Source: Sporopachydermia quercuum (lineage: Eukaryota > Ascomycota > Sporopachydermiomycetes > Sporopachydermiales > Sporopachydermiaceae). Taken from it: 64,000 bases of DNA. The notes under the pieces are model-generated. The model had not been told where the DNA came from. It did not search any database and saw nothing but the letters and a program-made list of their open reading frames with translations. Of this stretch, positions 53,192 to 64,000 are shown one piece after another (position 1 is the stretch's first letter; each line of letters opens with the position of its first letter). The stretch covers positions 1,054,001 through 1,118,000 of the forward strand of contig BCGN01000008.1 of assembly GCA_001599295.1 (NCBI GenBank), in the 5' to 3' direction. The position numbers and the translations under genes were made by a program.

Positions 53192-54638
53192 TTTTTTAGG
53201 ACGGTTATAGTTTCTTGCGTTCCAACTTATTGGTTTTTAATAGCGTAATGTAGCAGTAGAGATGACTTAACCTTTCGTACTATGTATATTTATGCTTTCC
53301 AGTTTGATGGCTTCGTCTAGCTGATATAAAACTTCAAAATAAAAGATCCTTAGTAGATCAAATCCACCTCAAGTATTGAACTATTGAGCTGTTCAACTTC
53401 TACGTGAAGAATGGTACTATTCCTCTACTGATACCATTGAATATCAATAGCTCAATAGATAATACCTCATGAACTTCTAACTCAACAACTTGTTTGAGAG
53501 CCAATGCAACACGTAAACAGTAACTGACTTCCAACCAATCATTCTAACTCACTTTAGTTTCATAAAATCATGTATCAGGTACTTTGAGAGCAGAAAAACA
53601 ACTACTCATTCCTTCTTTAATCTATAATAGTCCTGTAATTCTTGCCTCTACTTGCTTATAATCCGCAAAAATTACCCCAAAGGAACAATACAGAGTGATT
53701 ATTGTATGACGTAATCTAAATATGGGCCGAAACAGGCAAGGACAAACAAAGTTGTAAGTGACTATGGGGTTTGAACTTTAAACGGCAACTTGCATAAGAA
53801 TGTTGGAAAATCCAACAATGAGTGGGTACTTGGGGGATGGGTTGAGCTATGAAAGAATTAAGGATTTCGTTTTACTTTGTATCTAGGGTTCATTTCAACA
53901 TTATAAAGGTTTTTGGTTGTTACTTTGAGGAGACTTTGATAACAGGAATAGAGACTTTGGTGATTACATGAAGAGGTGGAAGGAGTGGTTGGAAGTAAGT
54001 GGGGGTAGGATGGGAGATATTAGGGGCTGAATACCATTCGCAGGACTGAAGAAAAATGTGTTGGGGACAGGAAATGATTACTAAAATGAAGATTCGGTTC
54101 AAACAAAGGACTATAATCCGTATTTTTCTTGATTTATTAAACAAAAATTGGTCATACTATGCATATGTTCATGATTAAGATGTCGTTGTTTCCCGATTAT
54201 GTGATCACGGTTTGTATGTATATATATGCAGTAACATGCACTATTTTGGATTCATGCATCGTCCCTGTAGGCACATGGGCTTCTGAATTGGCACGTTTCG
54301 ATAGGATGATAACTCGATAGAAGAAAAGCTAGCAATTCTATTATTGATGCCGTTACAACGGATAGATGATCTAATTAAGCATGCATGCATATACAAGCAC
54401 CTGCCTCTTTCCAAGCCAGATGGGAATCTCTGACAGTACAGCCATACTATATCCTTTATCCTGCAGGATCTCATGAATTTATGCTGTGGAACTTCTCATG
54501 AGACATAACTCGTCGTTTCTTTTCTAAAATAGAACAATACATTCTGATTAAAAAGTCAGAATGTACTCATTCATTTTGTCTAGTTGATATTTGCCTTCTT
54601 CTGCGCCATATACACCATCAGGTACTAACATCTATCTT
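53192..54638. other. MDM34 promoter region and TRS20 3' side
   Basis: Both flanking genes are on the minus strand. I see no supported gene in this 1.4 kb; short frames at 53920-54144 and 54241-54474 have no resemblance to anything. A GCATGCATGCATA run lies near 54379. Confidence 0.5.
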
Positions 54639-55165
54639 TCATAGATACTTCTTTGCTGCAGCTATCACCTTGGCATCAAAAGTTGTATTTCTAATTACAT
54701 CATTCAAATTGTAAAATGGAGATAGTAGAGTTTTCGCATATAAGTCTGCAACATCAGAAAGAAACTGCCTGATAGCTTCTTCTGCTTTTATTTCATGAAC
54801 GAGTAGTAGCTTTGCATTTCCTGGTGTAACGTACGCTGAAATAAACCTTCCATAGAACCCATCAACAACTTTCAAATATAGCTGATTGGTATTCCATTGA
54901 ACTTCTTCCACAACGTCTAAAGCAGCATGAACTATCAAAGGGTTCATTTCAACCATCTCAGGTGAAAACTACGGAAATTTGTTAGCAATCGATGATGGAA
55001 ATAACCTGCATAATGAACGACTAATAAACAAATGCATAAACCACATTTCAAAATTCAAAATAAACTTACCTTTGCCTTTCCATCCCCACCCTGACGAAAT
55101 GATCCAAATTGTAATTCGTATAGTGGAACGTCAGTAGTTCCTATGATTGCCAAATAGTAAGACAT
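54639..55165 (-). CDS. TRS20: TRAPP subunit Trs20 (sedlin), two exons
   Basis: Trs20 is a core subunit of the TRAPP complexes, Rab exchange factors for ER-Golgi traffic and autophagy. Exon 1 (55070-55165) encodes MSYYLAIIGTTDVPLYELQF and more; exon 2 (54639-54968) begins FSPEMVEMN. The 101-base intron has GTAAGT, TGCTAAC and CCGTAG, in phase 0. The 141-residue longin-type protein matches sedlin through AIIG...DVPLYE, NPLIVHAALDVVEEVQW, VVDGFYGRFISAYVT and the C-terminal YAKTLLSPFYNLNDVI. Its length matches human sedlin (140); the S. cerevisiae protein has an extra loop (175). Confidence 0.93.
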
Positions 55166-56437
55166 ATTGATGTTGAAAGGGTTCTAGCCTGCACAATTTT
55201 GATACTGATTTGGTTGAGAATCAGCAGAATACCAACGAAATTATAGCTCAATTGCAGTCAAAAGCCAATAAAATAGTACATTGAATTTCTAAGGAATTAT
55301 TTTCTCTCACTGATTTCAATTGATGTATCGCGCACGAGTGGTTGGTCTACGAAAAGAGAACTCTATTACAGCTCTCCTTACTACTCACAGGTGTTCTTCA
55401 ATGTATCCAATAAACATATGCTCTCACTATACAATTCTGGCCAATCCAGCTTGAAAAATATTCAGCATGAGCTCCAATACAAGTTTTCACAATAAGTTCA
55501 AGCATCTATCATAAACTAACAGTGCAAAACATACAACTTGCACTGAACACTGAAAGATAGCCAGATTGTCTGTTGGTTCTCTTTCACCTTTTTTGAAGGA
55601 TATTTTAAGTATTACATAATCATCTAAAATATAACTCTCATCTTTAGACCTCCCCTTAGTGATTTTACTAGATTAAAGTTCATCTACTTTCAGATAAGTA
55701 ATAAATATTTCCTCTTTCGGAACTAGTTGAACATCAAGAGGGAAATTTATTATAAATGATTGACTTAATGGTTAATAAACAGAATAGAACAAGAAAGAGT
55801 AACCCCAGTTACTATTTTGAATATTTGATTCAACGTGTAAGTCAGCTCAATCTGTAAATTCTATGTATTGATCTTGACTCAATTCTTCTCTTTCCCTTGC
55901 TGTTCGCTCAACAACTTGATATTTGTCACATGCCTATTTGCTTAACATTAAAGTATGTAAACACCTATTTTGGGACAGTGCTGTATCCATGTAAATTTTC
56001 TTGCTTCGCTTTTGTTCTTTCTATTTTTATCTTCATGTATTTTGATTATCCATATTCCGCATCCTTCAGGATCCTCATATTAATGGTATCATCTACTTCA
56101 TTAATTCTATTAGATATTGCTGACAGAGTTTCTTGTTTCAACGGAAGGATTGAGAACGACAGTAATGCTTTGCTGACTAACTCCCATTACAAAGAACAAG
56201 CCACTGGTTCTACACCGTAGATCAGCTTCAACACGGCTGATATCATCGAGTTTATCGAGTATTCAAATCGTTAATTCAAAACCAGATCATCAAATATAAA
56301 CAGCTTATGATTGATAGGACAAACATTTAAAAAAGTCCTTCAGCTTGTCCTTTGGAAAGGAAGGGTCTTTTCCCAACATACTATCAGGATATTCAATACA
56401 TATTCTGATTCTTACTCATATTCACATAATATCAATT
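55166..56437. other. Divergent promoter between TRS20 and the large membrane protein gene
   Basis: Both genes read outwards. A frame at 55897-56220 is hydrophobic but starts at TTG and looks like AT-driven chance; a GTATGT (about 55952) and a GACTAAC (about 56173) lie within it. No gene is supported. Confidence 0.45.
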
Positions 56438-59400
56438 ATGGACAAGCTAAGGAAGCCACCATTGGCATCTTCATCACCAACTTCACCTTCAACGATTACC
56501 ACAGCAAAGAGTTCAGTTGCCACCTCGAATACTGCTGTTCAAAATTCACCAAGATCTCCAAGGGGTGTAACTGATACGATAACTGGTAAACGAAAGTATT
56601 CCAAAAAGATTGGTACTCAACTATCGTCATTCAAACTCCTGAAACAAAATGGCATTAAGTCGAAGGTTGGCAGCAGTAAAGCTTCCAATAAGGAAGACAT
56701 TGCAAGCCAGTTTTTGGATACTTCTGTTGATGACCATAAACAAGAAGTAAGTCTTAACGCTGTTGACAATGAGGGTTCATCTTCAGATCAGATTTCTGGT
56801 GTCAGCACGTTTGGAAAAGAGTCAGAAGAACCAACAATCTCCTTTAAGGGGGTCCAGAAGTCAAATAAATCATCTTCATTATTTTCAGGTAAACGAGGTT
56901 CAAGATCCAGAGCAAATTCAAGAGCAGATTCTTCCAGTAATGCTAAAAGTGTGAATGCAGCTAGCAGCAAAAGAAATAGTACCTCTAAGAGCGAGACAAT
57001 GGGAATTCCTATAAGAAAACCTCAAACTTACAGCAATGCATCAACAATAGAATCATTTGCTGGTGACGCCAGTTATTCTATCAATAATAGCAATATGAAT
57101 AGAAGTACTGATGGTACTAGAAACCGCAATGCTAATGGAAATATGAATGGAAATTTGATGGCACCTGATAATAAAGAGACAATTGGCCAATTGGCCTTAT
57201 TTTTATACGAAATCCAGCAAGGAAGTTTATTAAATTCTAGTCATTTAAATGAGGTATCCGCCGGTGGCTTGAATGCTAACATCGGGAAGGGATATACTGG
57301 TGTTCCGGGTGGTGCAGCGCTTACAGTTGGTCCTGGCCTTGGTGGTACTGTAAATGAAGGCCCAGGTTCAAGTTCAAGTACCACGGATCCTTTTGATTCT
57401 TCACCATTAAGTTCATATAAACAATTACCTGCTCTTCTCATTCCAAATCATAGAAGCAACATTTTCAATACTCAAGATCCAGGGTCTAGCAAGAAAAAAT
57501 TCACTTTGAAATGTTCACCAGCGACACTTGCTCGTGCTGAGAGAATCAAATACACTATGGATTTATACTACCTGACATTAGAGCATATGATCAAAAATCT
57601 CCCGGCATTGTCGCCAATAACTGTCTCAAGTCCTGGCCGCTGTAATGCTTTGGATGATCTTGATAATGGTCTAAGCAGCAATGATCCAAACTTCACACAT
57701 GACCATGTTGAAAGCTATACATTCAATCCTCTGCAAGTGGTAAGAAACAGGGACCAAGCGTTGAAAGAACATAATAATGTCTTAATGACCAGTTTGAAAA
57801 ACAAATATACAAAACTGATCACACCAGCTTCTACGGCCTTCAGCGAAAGGAAAAACAAGACTAAATTCAGATGGGAAGTCACGACTGCTGATTTATTGGA
57901 GGATTATAAATGGCAGATCCAAAACCCTCAGCTAGTGCTTAATAACAAAGGTGAACAGGTATATAAGTTTTGTGCACTTCCAGTCCCTAATGGTAAGTCT
58001 GAATCAAACAAAGGTGCAAGCACATCAAACACATCTAGGCGACCAGCTTCAGAGTACTCAAGTGATGATAACAAATTAACAAGGTCCAACAATAGTGGAG
58101 CGAATGGAAAAGGGTTGGCCTTGATTAATTCAGACTTGATAACGTCTTCTAGAGATTCATCTCCTGATGATACAAGTAATGGTAATGGAATTGGTGTCTA
58201 CAGAGGGAAAAGCATCTCGGAAAGCAGCTTTAACAGTAGCAGGAATCAATCGGGAGTGTATTTAAATCGAGATGATAAATCCGGTTTCATTAGAGAAATC
58301 AATGGTAATGGAATCAACAATGGGAATGGATCTTTGGATCCTAATGTCCCTTTATTCAGTCCTATCTCTGATGATGACAGGCTTACATTCACAGCATCAA
58401 ACCACCACCATGCTGTCCCTAATGATTACGAAACCCCTTCTGTCTTGAGAGTAATACAATCTAAAACACCGGCACAGTCTAACAACTTAGAGTCATCACG
58501 AACACCATCTCCTCATGATAATGATGATTTCATGAAAACTCCAAGTAATACTAATTCTCTGTTCCCTATTGACAATAATAATAATAGCTATGAAGAGCTT
58601 TTGGCAGTTAATGGTTTGCAGAATCTTAATAGTAATGTCACNGCAGGAACCGATAGTGTCAATACAGGCAAGTCATCTATTAGCTATGAAAGAAATGATC
58701 AGTTGCCAGTCTTCATAAAAGCTGGTCCTGGTGCCAATGGTTCTAGTGATGTTAATTCCTCTCTTAGCACTGGCGCTGGAAGTAGCATTGGCGCTAGAAG
58801 TACAGTTAATAGTAATAGCGATAGCTTTACCAATATTGTTGATGCGAATGTGCCAATTGTAGTAGTCACCCCCTCTGACCCTGTCTCTGAATCTATTGCA
58901 TCTGGACCCAGTGAGCAACAGTTGAAGTATCAGCAGTTATTGAAAGAAAGGACATCACAAATAAACAAAGTGAAAAGAGCATTGTCCATAACAGCACTTG
59001 GACATTTATATTTACGGAGAAAACCTATTGAAGCGGAGGCGTTAATGAACTTCAGCCAATGCGAAAGACTCATTGCTGATTTGCAGATGAAAAGTATGAA
59101 ATTCAATGATCTGGTGGAGAAGAAAATCAAACATGAGCTTGTTGAAGATAAAGTAATGAGAGTAAGCGAACTCCGCAATGAAATCACTGATAAATATGCG
59201 ATTCCTGTTGATCAAATGCTTCGAAAGACCGATTTCATGGTTAATGAAGTAAATACAACTTTGCGACTTCATGCCAGAAAACTTAAAGAGAGATTTGATA
59301 GACTGACCTCAAACGATTTACGGTTAAGGCTACGAGCAAGTAGAAATCATATATACAGAGGAATAGCTAGAGCTGAGGACAATCATAGAGGTGCATTTGA

Positions 59401-59770
59401 AGATACTGGTCCTAGTGGTCCTAGGGAGAATGCTGTAATTTATAATGCGATTGAAAACTTATCGGTGGATTTCCCAGCACCACCTGCGGCTACGTTCGAT
59501 GTGTTTTCGAGTATTATGTGGAAAAAATGGGGATATTGGATGGTTGAGAACATAATTGGATTATGTCTTTATATGATTCAGTTCTTCTATTTGATTCTGA
59601 GAGTTGCTATTAGAGTGCTATTGGCTGTGTATGGATTGAAAGATCAGAAATGGTTTTATATATTAGTGCTGGGAATAGTGTTCTTCACACTCCTAGTGCA
59701 AAAAGAAGAGATACCTATATTTTCACTTTTCAGGAGTTATAATAGCTTCTTGAAAATGGGTTCTAAATAG
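56438..59770 (+). CDS. Large disordered protein with C-terminal membrane helices (unrecognised)
   Basis: I do not recognise this 1110-residue protein. The N-terminal 800 or so residues are mostly Ser/Asn/Gly-rich and look disordered, with two ordered islands: one near residue 235 (IGQLALFLYEIQQGSLL), and one at about 370-510 with the helical stretch TLARAERIKYTMDLYYLTLE. Residues about 825-980 are charged and helical, probably coiled coil. The C-terminal 80 residues carry two hydrophobic segments (about 1037-1065 and 1072-1088) and a short basic tail, so it is probably anchored in an internal membrane such as the ER or nuclear envelope with most of the protein cytosolic. I start at the ATG at 56438 (MDKLRKPPLASS); the frame is open upstream without an ATG. 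One unresolved base is present. Confidence 0.75.
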   Translation: MDKLRKPPLASSSPTSPSTITTAKSSVATSNTAVQNSPRSPRGVTDTITGKRKYSKKIGTQLSSFKLLKQNGIKSKVGSSKASNKEDIASQFLDTSVDDHKQEVSLNAVDNEGSSSDQISGVSTFGKESEEPTISFKGVQKSNKSSSLFSGKRGSRSRANSRADSSSNAKSVNAASSKRNSTSKSETMGIPIRKPQTYSNASTIESFAGDASYSINNSNMNRSTDGTRNRNANGNMNGNLMAPDNKETIGQLALFLYEIQQGSLLNSSHLNEVSAGGLNANIGKGYTGVPGGAALTVGPGLGGTVNEGPGSSSSTTDPFDSSPLSSYKQLPALLIPNHRSNIFNTQDPGSSKKKFTLKCSPATLARAERIKYTMDLYYLTLEHMIKNLPALSPITVSSPGRCNALDDLDNGLSSNDPNFTHDHVESYTFNPLQVVRNRDQALKEHNNVLMTSLKNKYTKLITPASTAFSERKNKTKFRWEVTTADLLEDYKWQIQNPQLVLNNKGEQVYKFCALPVPNGKSESNKGASTSNTSRRPASEYSSDDNKLTRSNNSGANGKGLALINSDLITSSRDSSPDDTSNGNGIGVYRGKSISESSFNSSRNQSGVYLNRDDKSGFIREINGNGINNGNGSLDPNVPLFSPISDDDRLTFTASNHHHAVPNDYETPSVLRVIQSKTPAQSNNLESSRTPSPHDNDDFMKTPSNTNSLFPIDNNNNSYEELLAVNGLQNLNSNVXAGTDSVNTGKSSISYERNDQLPVFIKAGPGANGSSDVNSSLSTGAGSSIGARSTVNSNSDSFTNIVDANVPIVVVTPSDPVSESIASGPSEQQLKYQQLLKERTSQINKVKRALSITALGHLYLRRKPIEAEALMNFSQCERLIADLQMKSMKFNDLVEKKIKHELVEDKVMRVSELRNEITDKYAIPVDQMLRKTDFMVNEVNTTLRLHARKLKERFDRLTSNDLRLRLRASRNHIYRGIARAEDNHRGAFEDTGPSGPRENAVIYNAIENLSVDFPAPPAATFDVFSSIMWKKWGYWMVENIIGLCLYMIQFFYLILRVAIRVLLAVYGLKDQKWFYILVLGIVFFTLLVQKEEIPIFSLFRSYNSFLKMGSK

Positions 59771-60875
59771 AGTATTACAGTTGGGTATTAATGCAGAAGA
59801 ATGCAAGGGAAGAAAGTATTAGAGCTCTACGGAGAGAAGTTAAGATAAAGGATGGGATATTATGTTGGCAATTAATGGAAGTGTTGTCACAATAGTTGTA
59901 CACTAATACAATTTTTTTTTCTTTCTTTGTTTGGTTGATTCGTTGTGTTATTTGGGATTGTTTTCGGTATATGAAAAGAATTAATGAGATACGGTTGAAA
60001 CCTGTTTGGTAAAAAGCAGGAGTGGATAAAAGTTAGAATAAATCGCGAATGAAAATTCTACGATTATGTATGAATCTGCAAGGATCAAATTAAGATTTTA
60101 TTATTGCTGTAGGTATATGTAGGCATACCGGAGGGTTCTCACAGCCTGCAAGGGCTTCTTGTCCAACAAAAATGCCCTTTAGTGCGTTTAAAGGAGACTT
60201 GGATGCAAGTTATTTCTTTATAAAATATTAGACGTATGATTCAAAACAAGCGAATTCGATATTGTTTCCTCAGCATTGCTTGTCTGAAGTGCGAATATGC
60301 AAAAATCCATATTCAGTTTCAACCTTATATCTTTTCCTTGCTCTTAGCAAATTGGCTCTACTTCACGTTTAAATCAAACACCGTTCTTCAACTAGATTGG
60401 ATTTAACTCTTTCCAACAATCAACACCCAATTTTCATTATCTCCTAAAATTTGAATCCCTTTCTTTAATTTTCAAAGTACTAGAGCTCTCTTCTTTTCCT
60501 CTCCTTAGTCACTATATCTCAACACCTCTAAGCATTATGTATCACGTAATCATCAATCCTCAACCAATTGCAACTGAAAGCATAATCAATTCCCAATTAA
60601 GCAACTATTGCCAAATACATCTTCCGCAACCATTTCCAATCAAATGGTACAATTGCTTCCCTTCTTAAGTTGATAGAGGCAAGAATCGAAAAGAAAGTAG
60701 GCATGTTTTGAATCCTAATAGCTAATAAATAGTCAATTGAGCAGCCAGTCAAATTGAATTTACAACAGAAATCAAACCTAGTTTGTTTTCTTTTGTTTTC
60801 CCGTGTTCATAGCAACAGTGCAAGCTGAGGTTACAGGATCATTATCTTCACTACACTTATTGTAATCATCCTTAA
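59771..60875. other. Intergenic region upstream of DUG1
   Basis: This has the 3' side of the large membrane protein gene and the DUG1 promoter. A T-run lies near 59911-59920. No gene is seen. Confidence 0.55.
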
Positions 60876-61067
60876 CACACTTTCAAGTTGAGTTCTATAA
60901 GTATCAATCATTGGGCCAAAGGTTCAAAATATCTCCTTCAAACTACTTTTTGTTCAGGTAGAACCAACAACACTTTTAGAAGAGGTTTCAGAAGTATCAA
61001 TTTCAGTCCTAACAGAATCAATCAAGAGAACCATTTCTCAACATTATCTCCTATCACTTCCACCAAA
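60876..61067 (+). other. AUG-less in-frame extension of DUG1, possible mitochondrial presequence
   Basis: Between an in-frame TAA (60873-60875) and the DUG1 ATG there are 64 open codons with no ATG. From TTG at 60888 they read as a Ser/Thr/Arg-rich, nearly acid-free segment, including GRTNNTFRRGFRSINFSPN, which resembles a mitochondrial presequence with an Arg at a plausible cleavage position. A non-AUG start or an unseen upstream exon could produce a mitochondrial form. Confidence 0.45.
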
Positions 61068-62516
61068 ATGTCAACTGATTTAAATCCTTTATTTAAGAAA
61101 ATTGATGAATTGAAGCCTCAATTCATCTCTAGATTGGCTTCAGCAGTTAGTATTCCATCTGTTTCTGGTGATGAGTCTTTACGTCCTAAAGTGGTTGAGA
61201 TGGCTGATTTCTTGGTGAACGAGTTGAAAGCATTGAACGCCAATGAAGTAGTCGTGAAGCCATTGGGTATTCAACCTCCACCAGTTGTTGATCCTAATCT
61301 TGAATTGCCACCAATTGTTTTAGCCAGATTCGGTACTGATGAAAAGAAACCTAACATTCTCGTCTATGGACATTATGATGTTCAACCAGCTTTGATAGAG
61401 GATGGATGGGATACTAGTCCATTCGAATTGGTTGTCAAAGAGAAAGAAGATTTGCTTATTNGCCGAGGATCAACTGATGATAAAGGACCAGTCATGGGTT
61501 GGTTGAACGTCTTACAAGCTCATAAAGAGCTTGGAATTGAATTGCCTGTTAATTTGGTTTGCTGTTTCGAAGGTATGGAAGAATCAGGTTCTATAGGTCT
61601 TGATAAACTTGTTCACGATGAAGCTACTAAGTTCTTCAAAGGAGTTGATGCCGTATGCATCTCTGATAACTACTGGCTAGGTACAACACATCCGGTTTTG
61701 ACATATGGCTTACGAGGATGCAACTACTATCAAGTAACTGTTGAAGGACCCAAAGCTGATTTACACTCAGGTATATTTGGTGGCATTGTGCAAGAACCTA
61801 TGAGCGATTTGATTCACATTCTCAGTAAGCTTGTCGAACCTGTTTCTGGTAAGATTCTGATTCCTGGAGTTAATGAAATGGTTGCTCCTTTAACTGAGGA
61901 AGAAGAAAAGCTATATGATACTATCAAATTCGATGTTCAAGATTTACATGATGCTGCAGGTGCAGATATTGCTATTCATGATACTGCAAAGGATACCCTT
62001 ATGCATAGATGGAGATACCCATCACTGTCATTACATGGTATTGAAGGTGCATTTTCTGGTGGTGGTGCCAAGACTGTTATTCCTGCTAAAGTCATTGGTA
62101 AATTCTCTATAAGAACTATTCCTGATATTGTATCTTCTAAGCTAGATGAATATGTTTTCAAGTATATTAATGACGAATTTGCTAAGCTTGGATCAAAGAA
62201 TAAGCTGACTGTTGAATTGATTCACGACGGTAACTATTGGTTAGGAGATCCTAGTAACTTCAACTTCCTTGCTGCTAGAAAAGCAACAAAGGATGTTTGG
62301 GGAGTTGAACCTGATTTAACAAGAGAAGGTGGTTCCATTCCTATCACGCTTACTTTCCAGGACGAGTTGCAATGTAGTGTTTTATTGCTCCCTATGGGTA
62401 GAGGAGATGATGGGGCACATTCTACTAATGAAAAGATTAACATCAGCAATTACATTCAAGGAACTAAGACATTAGGTGCTTACTTACATCATGTTGCCCA
62501 TGAATTGGCTAAATAA
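61068..62516 (+). CDS. DUG1: Cys-Gly metallodipeptidase
   Basis: Dug1 is an M20-family zinc or manganese dipeptidase that splits Cys-Gly, the last step of the glutathione breakdown route made of Dug1, Dug2 and Dug3. The 482-residue protein has the metal-binding segments YGHYDVQPA (His), RGSTDDKGP (Asp), FEGMEESGS (catalytic and metal Glu), SDNYWLG (Asp) and, near the end, DDGAHSTNEKI (His). A dimerisation lid domain is inserted between them. Length is almost identical to S. cerevisiae Dug1 (481) from the ATG at 61068. One unresolved base affects the residue before RGSTDDKGP. The frame is open upstream; see the separate entry. Confidence 0.95.
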   Translation: MSTDLNPLFKKIDELKPQFISRLASAVSIPSVSGDESLRPKVVEMADFLVNELKALNANEVVVKPLGIQPPPVVDPNLELPPIVLARFGTDEKKPNILVYGHYDVQPALIEDGWDTSPFELVVKEKEDLLIXRGSTDDKGPVMGWLNVLQAHKELGIELPVNLVCCFEGMEESGSIGLDKLVHDEATKFFKGVDAVCISDNYWLGTTHPVLTYGLRGCNYYQVTVEGPKADLHSGIFGGIVQEPMSDLIHILSKLVEPVSGKILIPGVNEMVAPLTEEEEKLYDTIKFDVQDLHDAAGADIAIHDTAKDTLMHRWRYPSLSLHGIEGAFSGGGAKTVIPAKVIGKFSIRTIPDIVSSKLDEYVFKYINDEFAKLGSKNKLTVELIHDGNYWLGDPSNFNFLAARKATKDVWGVEPDLTREGGSIPITLTFQDELQCSVLLLPMGRGDDGAHSTNEKINISNYIQGTKTLGAYLHHVAHELAK

Positions 62517-64000
62517 GGATGGTCCTATCATGAATAGTTGAACATGTATAATACCATATACGAAGTAGTCTCCAATAGAAAGTTTACTATCAGAATAATG
62601 TGGGGTTAAGGGATGCTTAGTTTGATTAATAAGTTTTAAAGGGAACCAATATTGATAAAACCGGTACTGGAAAAGCCCGTATGATACTAAGAAGCTGTTG
62701 AACATGTACAATAGGTAATAGACAGATAGGTAGTAAAAAGCCGAACTGCGGAAAGGATTAGCCTAAATTTTGTAGAATTACCGCTAGCCACTAACGGCGT
62801 AATCAATGGCTCTGATGTACTATTGATATCTCGTAGAAAGGTATAATATATGAATTGTAGTAAATTTGTTCCTCCGTGAGGGGCATAGATTAAATATTAC
62901 GTGAACAGAAAAAATGTTTTGTGGAGAATTAGATGATTATGTATACCTACTATTTGACATCAGTCATATTGATATTGATACATGCATGATATATCTAATG
63001 GCTATCTTGATTGATCCCAAGTGATTTCATAATGATACCTCCAATATCCTTCAATGTCTATTTGATTGAATGTCTTATCATTGAGCCAATCATGATCCGC
63101 TTTCTATTGTTTTTCTTGACGCAGCTCACCAGTATCTCCTGCTAAATGCCTATATAGCTGTCATAAGCATTGCATGAACCATGCATAGAGTAAAACCTTA
63201 TTTTGACTAATCTCATCGTAAGCAAAATTAACAACATTGCGACAAGTTATCAGAACTCTGATATAGAAACAAATCGACAGCCGGAAATCACTCATTTTTA
63301 CCTGGTATTTATGCTTTTTAACTCTAACAAACATTTTCATCAAACTTCTTCACTTCTTTCAACATTCTCTCTCACCTGACCTGTCATTAATTTAAACCTT
63401 CCTACTTATGCACAACATCTGTATGCTGATGCATATAGCAAAACATGCCAATAACGCTTATTTCACCTGCCTAATCGAGACAGGTTATATCGCCGTTCTG
63501 TCTGCGGTCTTTTCCTTCCTCCAAACGTTCTGAGTGAATTTGCTGCTTATTTCCTTTTATGGATTGTTTTATTGATACTTGTTTCACGTTTTGAAGATGC
63601 TGTGCTTTTTATTATTGCTAAGATCATTGAGCTTGATTTGTGATTCTTAAATGTTGATTTAAAAGGTTGCGGTGATTGGTTCGTACAGGAAACTGTGTAA
63701 CTATGGGACTGTTGAATATTGCTGTGAGAATCTGTATACAATTCTCTCTATCAGATTGATAGCGGTTTGACGAGATTAGCAAGCTTGATTTGATGGTTCA
63801 ATAATTAAAAGCATTATTGCATGTTAATACTCTTAATACTCTGCCTTGTAATGTGCACAAGAAAGTTAAGTATTCAATTGTAAGATAAGGTTGGTACTTG
63901 CACTGGTATTGCTTTCTGGCTGAACATTTGATTGTATTGTTTGAACGTCCATTGATTCCCCTGTTGGTTCTGTGTTTATCGCCTGCTATTTTATCTTCCA
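62517..64000. other. Gene-free right end of the window
   Basis: I see no supported gene, RNA gene or splice-signal pair after DUG1. Short frames at 63161-63343 and 63547-63741 have no resemblance to known families. A flanking gene may begin beyond the window. Confidence 0.5.

Noticed and set aside
55897-56220. 107-codon hydrophobic frame between TRS20 and the large membrane protein gene
   Set aside because: It starts at TTG, its hydrophobicity fits AT-rich DNA, and the splice-like signals inside do not give an open second exon.
1-64000. tRNA, rRNA, CRISPR, transposon, LTR or virus-derived sequence
   Set aside because: I looked for tRNA box motifs (GGTTCGA type), long terminal or inverted repeats, and reverse transcriptase, integrase or transposase motifs and found none that hold up by eye.

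Overview
This window is nuclear DNA from a budding yeast (Saccharomycotina). It is AT-rich and gene-dense. The introns use GTATGT or GTAAGT donors and mostly CTAAC-type branch sites, several of them full TACTAAC boxes, and nearly every recognisable protein is closest to a yeast family. CTG falls where leucine is expected: at the invariant Leu of the SEC18 D2 Walker B strand (21045-21047), and as the last residue of the YOS9 ER-retention tail. The standard code is therefore likely and the CTG-Ser clades unlikely. Intron density is well above that of Saccharomyces cerevisiae (13 introns in 10 genes by my reading), so a non-Saccharomycetaceae lineage is probable; I cannot name the species. Scattered single N bases look like unresolved or heterozygous positions.

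Layout. 1-2878 has no supported gene. 2879-15072 holds choline/ethanolamine kinase, KGD2 (with two lipoyl domains), a small spliced mitochondrial-type protein, YOS9 (spliced), ATP synthase subunit e (spliced) and an EMC10-like protein. 15533-23405 holds a catalytically altered M1 aminopeptidase-like protein, SEC18 and a spliced RING-CH membrane protein. 26132-27037 is an NRG1-type zinc-finger gene between two gene-free stretches of about 2.7 and 2.5 kb. 29550-37931 holds HEM13, RPC11 (three exons), ORC2 and an ARK1/PRK1/AKL1-family kinase (three exons). 38290-45253 holds a spliced 70-residue protein resembling the small subunit of serine palmitoyltransferase, MRP21, an AVT-type vacuolar transporter, SHO1 (three exons) and MRPL19. 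45775-62516 holds GRS1, MED22/SRB6 (spliced), a very long MDM34, TRS20 (spliced), a 1110-residue membrane protein I do not recognise, and DUG1. 62517-64000 has no supported gene.

The genes form no operon or pathway cluster. Loose themes are mitochondria (KGD2, subunit e, MRP21, MRPL19, MDM34, possible mitochondrial forms of GRS1 and DUG1) and ER/secretion (YOS9, EMC10-like, SEC18, RING-CH protein, TRS20, SPT small subunit). I see no tRNA, rRNA, CRISPR array, transposon or virus-derived element.

The observations most worth following are: the duplicated lipoyl domain in KGD2; the M1 protein whose HExxH motif reads HILVH; a roughly 1040-residue MDM34 with its SMP domain split by a low-complexity insert; the cryptic two-exon SPT small subunit gene; and long AUG-less, presequence-like in-frame extensions ahead of GRS1 and DUG1.
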